Notes under the pieces: model-generated
Seen by the model: only the letters and a program-made list of their open reading frames with translations
Told to the model about the DNA's origin: nothing
The model's database searches: none
Position numbers and translations under genes: made by a program
Part shown: positions 58,285 through 64,000 of the stretch, piece after piece
Layout: the number at the start of each line of letters is the position of its first letter
Numbering within the stretch: position 1 is the first letter of the stretch
NCBI GenBank assembly: GCA_030704615.1
Contig: CM060733.1
Location: 33,914,001 to 33,978,000 of the forward strand
Length of the DNA: 64,000 nucleotides
Source of the DNA: Takakia lepidozioides
Taxonomy: Eukaryota; Streptophyta; Takakiopsida; Takakiales; Takakiaceae
Direction: 5' to 3'

Positions 58285-60891
58285 CTCTTCCCTTTCATCT
58301 GAGCTAAATTTTTGAAGCACATATGCCTTTGGATCCATTCTTCCCGGTGGCCTCCCTATGCCTGTACCCCATCCATTGAAGACAATCCGTCCACGTGAGA
58401 ACACATCTTACTTCACTTCAATCAATCTATTTGGTTCAATATTTTCCTATGCAGCAGGTGAATCGATAGGTTTCTACTTGTAATTTCTGTAATCTGATGG
58501 TGCTTGTTGTTCTTGTTAGATTCAGTTTATTTAACCAATTTCTGAATAACCAGCAGACATTTTACAGGTACTTACTGCAACAAATCCGGCATCCCTACTC
58601 TCAGCATGAAAAAGTAACTGGTGATGAACAAAAGATCACCACACGAAGTATGGCCTACATCCATTGGAATACATATGATGGAATGTCATTGTCATTTGTT
58701 CATTTGTTTATTTCTCAAAGAAGCACGGTTCTTCCATGCAAGTTCCAAAATCACATCCTGAATGGCATGCTTCGCTCATCAGTACTGTAAAACTTAATGG
58801 CCATTTATGAGGTGGCAACGGAAGGCAAGGCAAGGAGTACCAATGCGCATACGGGGAAAGTCACGACTGCCTCTGAGATGCTGGATCAAACTCTTCATCC
58901 TGCCAATACAACCATTATTCCCCTATACCTCCTTGTTACAAACAGCACGCACCAGGGACAATTTGCACTCATTCCAACATGTTTTTAGTCTAGTTTCAAA
59001 TCAGGCATCGCAAATGATGAAGAAAGATCCTTCCACTGCCCTCCCACCACAAAACACCTATTGTAGTTCTCCCTGACCTTCCTCCCTCCCCTGCTACCTG
59101 GCTGGTAACTTTTAGAGCTGCAGCATCCAATGATGCTAAAGTGAATGGGTTTCTATTTAGGATCTGGAAGGCCAGAATCAGCTACAGGAGCAACTTCCAC
59201 CATGTGTGGGCACCATTCCTGTCCCCCCTCCCCACTTTCTCTGGCCCCAACCTACTCCCCTACACAACAGCTACAGAAATTATGGTTGCAAGACGGTGGT
59301 GAGTAATGCCTAGTGACTACTCTCTCTCTTTCCTGAAAGATACTGAAAATCACCCGTTATGACCTCCATGACCACCCTTGGGTAACATGCGCATCACAGC
59401 AAACTCCAGATCAAGATCATCGTAGATCTGAAGCCAGCACAAGATAGCACAGATAAAACTGGAATTAAAACAATCTACATCACTTACTTTGAAAGAAATG
59501 GCAATCACTAAGAAGAGAAACACGGGTAAATCCTCAGTACCTGTAAACTGTCAAAAGGACTTTCTGTGAAGTACTTCATGCATGAATGATTGCAGAAGTA
59601 CAAAAATGCTCTTCAGATGTGCACTTGAAATAACAACCACAGATAAATCACACAAGACATTTGTACTAAGCATACACACCACAAAAACACGATTCACTGG
59701 GATTTTATAGTAGGATGCAATCGGCCCCACCTGCACCATCACACAAAGAACAACCACAGCAACCGTTGTTTTACACACCATATGTATACTGAGTTTAGTT
59801 CAATCAAGAGGACAAGTGGCCACAGATTTACTGCTTTAAACGCATATGGCACAGACCCAAATTTTGAACATCTACACATGAAGAGTGACGAGAAAGAGTG
59901 CTTACAGATTCTCCACTCAAATTCACATATGTTTGTGGTTTAGCAAGAAGAACTGGTGTGCCTTCAATATGCCCTGCACATACAGGCTTGTGTACACACA
60001 CCACAAACCCATGTATTTAATTGACCCCCTTTTGATAGTTCCATCTTGTCTGTTGTTGGCCTTGGTTTGACACCCTAGGTATCATATCCGAGGCACACCT
60101 AAACATGATGGTACTTTAAAAGGAACTCAAACTGCAGTCTGCCACATTGATGCCCGCTACAGGTTGCAGTTGAACAACAATTGGCCCTACATAAGAAACT
60201 TCTACCTTTTCCAAGAAGAGATTTGTGTTGAATAGTTGTGAGGGGAATGCCCTCTGCTTGCGAAATGGCATCAATCATCTCAAACCCAACCTAGCCACAG
60301 AAAACCACAAGCCACTTTTCTTACTTTGAACCTGATTGCAGACCTGCATTCAACAACACTGACTGCAATAATTGTGCAGAGTGTTGCAGTTCAATTACAA
60401 CAAAGAAGACATTACTATGCCTGGACAGAAATTTCACAGACAGTGTGGTGTACATTTCAACAAGCCCAGAAAACTGCGGCATGCACAAACAATGCATGGA
60501 AAATTCTCTCTTCAGTGTGTCTGTCAATGCACTGCAAATTGAGAGAATGGCAGGAAACAGCAGCTGAGGCACCAGACATGAAAAGTTAAAAAGTTAAAGA
60601 CCCACATACATACAAGACACAAAGTGTGAAATGAATCTGAGCAAGAAAAGGAGTAAACAGCAGACAGACATTGTGACGAGTGCCTTGATACTTGGAGCCC
60701 GGATTTCCCAATCCCACCAGCAACCAGGGAGGGGGCCGTGCAAGAGCCTCCGACGAACAGGCCCTGACGGACATGCAACCATGCTTGGCACGGCGCTGCC
60801 ACACTGGTATCCCTGCCCCCAACGGACCACTCACACGCTGCAGCCGCACCCACGGTTGCACCTGCATCATCTCCTTCGTGAAAGCCCCCAC
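58285..60891 (-). CDS. PTH: Peptidyl-tRNA hydrolase, organellar type (7 exons resolved; C-terminus not found)
   Basis: It releases tRNA from prematurely dropped peptidyl-tRNA in bacteria-like translation, here probably in plastids or mitochondria. Minus-strand exons: 60,891-60,670, 60,290-60,206, 59,973-59,906, 59,730-59,680, 59,427-59,354, 58,899-58,841 and 58,361-58,285; phases agree throughout (212 codons). The first 50 residues are basic and Ser/Arg-rich, like a transit peptide. Family motifs in order: LLVGLGNPGSKYQGTRHN (catalytic His), VGFEMIDAISQAEGI, VLLAKPQTYVNLSGES, VGPIASYYKIPVNRVFV, IYDDLDLEF with LPKGGHGGHNG, MKSLIQHLRGSRDFPRMRIG, and IGRPPGRMDPKAYVLQKFSS. The active-site Asn, His and Asp are present. 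After 58,285 a GTGAGT donor implies another exon of about 20-40 codons; without splicing the frame stops near 58,213. The plant CRS2 and CRS2-like splicing factors share this fold. Confidence 0.88.
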
Positions 60892-61631
60892 CCAAACGTC
60901 TCTCTTTGAAATTCTCTATATCTCCCCTTTCCTCTCTCTCCCTTTGTCTCCCCTTTCTTGTGTCTAATCTTCGCTCTCTCTCTCAAGTGTGAAAAGAAAC
61001 GGGGGATGAATGAACACAGCAACCAAGACGGATGGCAGAGGGGATGACCTAGACTGTAGGACACACGGACAGGTTAGCTACCAAAACTTTTGAGCACGTC
61101 CACATTGGAAAGTTATTACAAGCATTCGTGAGGCGCTGCGAGATGTTCCTGCGCATTGCGAAGAGTTTATACTCGAATCTCATTGTATGCATTGGAGCAC
61201 TGAATGATCACCTCTGTGTATTATCGAAACGATGAAAACCGTGTGGTGCCATGGCAAAAAAATCTTGGTTCTATTTAAGTAGCAAGCTACCAGGTTTCAA
61301 GACGAATTGCCAAAGGTATGGATTCGGAGTGCAACTGAAATCAGAATTTGGGGTTCTAGTAGAGTGAAGCAGGGAGTCAGATGAGCACAGGGAAGATCGT
61401 ACTGTTTCAAAGTGAACATGGGTCTTTTAAATGGCTTAAGATCTCTTCATGCGTCAGCAGATGGCTGTAGTACGTTCCTTTTCCTCATCGCTTCGGAATT
61501 GGGAGGTGGACGACTCTACAGTCGAACAATTGTGACAGTTTCCTCGTGGACATTATAAGCGGAGCATCTGTTCTGTGTATTTTGGGTAGCTCAGTCTGCT
61601 ATTTCTACTTGTGGGGCAGTGGAGAGGAGCG
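60892..61631. promoter_or_regulatory. Divergent intergenic region between Pth (minus) and the unidentified plus-strand gene
   Basis: 740 bp separate the start codon at 60,891 from the ATG at 61,632. A CT-rich run (CTCTCTCTCTC) at about 60,940-60,985 could be the 5' leader of Pth on the other strand. No TATA box or classical element was identified with confidence. Confidence 0.4.
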
Positions 61632-61791
61632 ATGATGGCAGGGGCGCCGGCAGAGACACAGGGCAGCACAGCGCTCAAGGCGCTGGCAACGGAACGCATA
61701 TCACAGTGCATCCAAGGCTCCGCCAAGCTTCTACATCTTATTCGCAACTCCTCGCACTCTGAGGCCTGTCGCAAATTCACTCTCTCTGCAT
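61632..61791 (+). CDS. Putative first exon of an unidentified gene running off the window
   Basis: ATG at 61,632 opens MMAGAPAETQGSTALKALAT, continues with SAKLLHLIRNSSHSEACRK and reaches SACIVTIQ if read through. A GT donor (GCAT-GTATAG) at 61,792 would close the exon in phase 1, just before the LINE tail. The sequence is helical, low in stops and has coding-like composition. The family was not recognised. It may belong with the exon at 63,921; that link is an inference. Confidence 0.45.
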
Positions 61792-61794
61792 GTA

Positions 61795-62880
61795 TAGTGA
61801 CTATTCAGAGAGAATGTAATCATAAGACGTCGTTTGCTATAGCCTTGTGGGAATAAACACTACCTTTGTGAGGGGCTCGCTCGGTAGTGGGTCTTATTGG
61901 TATAAACAATTAGTACGGGCTTTCCAGATATCCTCTAGAAAACTCTTCACACAAGAATCAATCTGCAGTGTGTGAGCTGCCCAGCAATTAGACCCCAACA
62001 GCGCTAGGGCTTTAGGCTCAGCCTCAAGATTTTCAAAGTTGGTGAACAGAGGTGCAGGAACAAAGGTATTGCTGTTACTGAAGTGGGTCATTCTCTGGTG
62101 AGAATACCCTGGACAATGTATCAGAGAATGGATATTGTCTTCAGGCTGCCCACACATCGTACCCTAGGGAGCAAGAAAGCCAGGAAAAAATAACCCTGCA
62201 AGGTCAATTACAATCTCCTTTCCTTTCTGCGTCTGTTTTTTGTTCAAAGGTAGGCTCCCCACCCTGAGCTTAAATTTCAACCAAGTGCCTAGGGAAGATA
62301 GGCCCTTCGGATCATCCTTAAGGTCCTCCCCCATGTTACAGACTGGAAACAAGTTCAGGGAAGTTTTACCCCTAACCTCTTCATCGGCCAGTCTTTGGGC
62401 ATCTGACACATGGGCTTAGACTCAACAACCTCCAGGTCAGCTTCATCTAGCAGGGTCAATTGTTCTGGGCTAAAATTCAGATACTTGAAAATGACTTGTA
62501 CCCTCTTCCCCCAGGATTTACCCTGTTTAACAGGATAGTGCTTCCACGATATAGTCCATTATCATAGGGTATCTGGTATTAGACATGCGATTCAACTGAC
62601 CCACCTTGAACAACTCATCACGTCTAGAGCTTAAGGGAGGTATGCCAAACTTGCCCCGAATAGCCATTGATAGCTGTTGTGGAGCATGCTCTCTTTGAGG
62701 ACCGCAACCTCATGGACTCTAGAGATTTAGAATGGTTGGAGTTGTACCCACACAGCAGATGCGTACTCCAATGCAGGCCTTATGACCCTGCAAAGCATGG
62801 TCCTTTTAAATTCAGTATTGATCCCTCTGCAGTGGAAAATTTTATTGAGACCCCAAGCTTTGCGTTTAACTGATTGAAAT
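61795..62880 (-). mobile_element. LINE 3' region, inverted (RT C-terminal part, zinc knuckle, tail)
   Basis: On the minus strand, 62,870-62,540 matches the RT-thumb DNA of the fragment at 37,660-37,960. Next come VCNMGEDLKDDPKGLSSLGT, MCGQPEDNIHSLIHCPGY and NFENLEAEPKALALLGSN with FLEDIWKARTNCLYQ. The tail CTATAGCAAACGACGTCTTA-TGATTACATTCTCTC ends at about 61,800. Several stops interrupt the frames. It is the longest copy of this LINE family here and the least damaged in its knuckle region. Confidence 0.7.
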
Positions 62881-63040
62881 GTTCAGAGAGAATGTACTCA
62901 TAAGACTTTGTTTGCCGTAGCCTTCAGAGAGAGAGAGAGAGAGAGAGAATGTACTAATAAGACTTTGTTTGCCGTAGCCTTCAGAGAGAGAGAGAGAGAG
63001 AGAATGTACTCATAAGACGTTGTTTGCCGTAGCCTTGTGG
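62878..63040 (-). repeat. Three tandem LINE-tail units separated by (GA)n
   Basis: The block AATGTACTCATAAGACTTTG-TTTGCCGTAGCCTT appears three times (about 62,890, 62,950 and 63,005). AGAGAGAGAGAGAGAGAGAG runs lie between the units. Each unit is the reverse complement of the LINE 3' terminus with its TC run. Only the last is attached to a LINE body. Confidence 0.75.
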
Positions 63041-63445
63041 CCATCGACCCCGTGCCCAATTTGAGCGGAACACAAAGGGTCAGAACCTACCTCTGTTAGG
63101 GGCTGACGTCGGTTGTAAGACTTACCTTGAAATAAAACATTGATCCGGGTTTTCCAGATATCCTCTAGAAATCCCTTCACACAAGCATCAATCTGCTGTG
63201 TGTGGTTTGCCCAATAACTAGGCCCCAGAAGGGCCTGGGTTTTTGGCTCAGCCTCAAGACTTTCAAAGTTGGTAAACAGAGGTACAGGCACAATTCCCTT
63301 GATAGATTTGAGGAGAGCGTCTCTCTGGTGAGAGAACCCAGGACAGTGAATCAAAAAATGAATATTGTCTTCAGGTTGCCCACACAACGGGCAATTGCAC
63401 TCTCCCTTTCCTCTCTCTCTCTCTCTCTCTGTCTCTCTCCTACAG
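63005..63445 (-). mobile_element. LINE 3' fragment, inverted, second copy
   Basis: The minus frame reads CPLCGQPEDNIHFLIHCPGF, then SLEAEPKTQALLGPSYWANH and FLEDIWKTRINVLFQGKS, and ends in the shared tail at about 63,005. It is preceded by a (TC)n run on the plus strand at 63,404-63,437. Knuckle residues C-x2-C-x7-H-x4-C are intact. Confidence 0.7.
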
Positions 63446-63469
63446 CCAAGAGATCCCGGTCCTCCCTTC

Positions 63470-63560
63470 CTACACTTACCTGGGCGTTGAGTTTTCCTCC
63501 AATTGTAATTGGGATGCACATATCCGGAAAGTTGTTCAAACTGGCAAGGAGAGAGAGGGA
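63470..63560 (+). mobile_element. Short LINE RT-thumb fragment in plus orientation
   Basis: The plus frame YLGVEFSSNCNWDAHIRKVV-QTGK matches the typical 'YLGV.FSS...W..HI.KVV' segment of non-LTR reverse transcriptases and the remnant at 37,566-37,630. It is opposite in orientation to its neighbour, pointing to nested or inverted insertion. Confidence 0.6.
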
Positions 63561-63612
63561 GAGAGAGAGGGAGAGAGCAGGAGAGAGAGGGAGAGGGAGA
63601 GAGTGGACAAAG
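63545..63612. repeat. (GAGAGG)n / GGGAGA microsatellite
   Basis: A run of GAGAGAGAGGGAGAGAGAGA-type sequence directly follows the LINE RT fragment. It resembles both the LINE-tail simple repeats and the arms of the foldback elements on the left of the window. Confidence 0.7.
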
Positions 63613-63920
63613 TTATAGAGGCAAAGACAAGTTGCAAGGGAGGGAGACAGTATTTAGATAATGAAGATCCTCCAGTCTACAGCTATTTGACTCCCTGTCC
63701 ATCAGATTGTTCCTGCCCAAGCCATGTCTCTCCCCTCCCATTGTGCATGTCTCCATGATCACCTGAAGCCTTGTCTTGAAGTGGATTCTTGAAGGTGGCT
63801 ACAAATTCAACTATTGTGTCTAGTTTCACTGCCAACCATTCTTTTGAGTGAAATGACAGTGTTGTTGTTGAACTGTTTTGTCCAAATATTTAAATCAGGT
63901 TGGGTGGTTGGCCATGGCAG

Positions 63921-63983
63921 GTTGTAGCAAAGCTGCCAAGGGACCTGTCTGTGAAGCTACCCAACATTAAGACCACCGGGGAG
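63921..63983 (+). CDS. Internal exon of an unidentified gene at the window edge
   Basis: CCATGGCAG acceptor, 21 codons in one frame (VVAKLPRDLSVKLPNIKTTG-E), then GAG-GTAACA donor. The residue pattern and exact splice signals suggest a real short exon. It is probably the second exon of the gene starting at 61,632, though an exon may be missing between them. The family is unknown. Confidence 0.45.
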
Positions 63984-64000
63984 GTAACAATTCCACTAAT

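Noticed and set aside
1-64000. CRISPR arrays, bacterial operons, rRNA genes
   Set aside because: None present; introns, plant gene families and transposons show eukaryotic nuclear DNA, and the regular repeats are transposon- or satellite-like.

Overview
The window reads as nuclear DNA of a streptophyte plant. Five protein-coding loci have GT-AG introns, and their families fit a plant: a PI4K-alpha, an organellar peptidyl-tRNA hydrolase, a group-3 LEA-like protein, a REX1-type excision-repair protein, and a plant-type MPSG...KRKAA acidic protein. The rest is dense with plant-type transposons (PIF/Harbinger, hAT, LINE, SINE-like, MITE). The species was not identified; a non-seed plant is a guess. 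All gene models were spliced by eye from GT/AG sites, frame continuity and remembered family sequence.

Layout. 1-11,050: no host gene. Three head-to-tail copies and one inverted copy of a ~2.2-2.7 kb repeat, bounded by GA/TC-rich foldback palindromes. 11,056-16,882: a decayed PIF/Harbinger transposase convergent with an unidentified broken ORF, then an almost complete hAT transposase with three stops and one frameshift. 17,000-19,800: decayed, unidentified ORFs plus a BED-finger fragment of a second hAT. 19,800-25,579: AT-rich, with a TTAGGCA-rich MITE and SINE-like pieces.

25,580-27,127 (minus): three-exon gene for a LEA 11-mer-repeat protein ending in a LysM domain. 29,390-31,378 (minus): REX1 family gene, head to head with 31,787-47,494 (plus), a complete 27-exon PI4K-alpha of 2,067 residues. 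LINE 3' fragments sit in several PI4K introns without breaking any exon. 52,933-56,200 (plus): three-exon gene for a 706-residue acidic repeat protein. 58,285-60,891 (minus): peptidyl-tRNA hydrolase, seven exons resolved. 61,632 to the window edge (plus): start of an unidentified gene whose presumed first intron is full of LINE fragments.

The genes look like unrelated housekeeping and stress genes. Two pairs (REX1/PI4K-alpha and Pth/unknown) are divergent and may share promoters. The most unusual material is the repeat system on the left, with its recurring CATCC-spacer-GGATG hairpins, which also occur in the REX1/PI4K-alpha promoter, and the LEA-LysM fusion.
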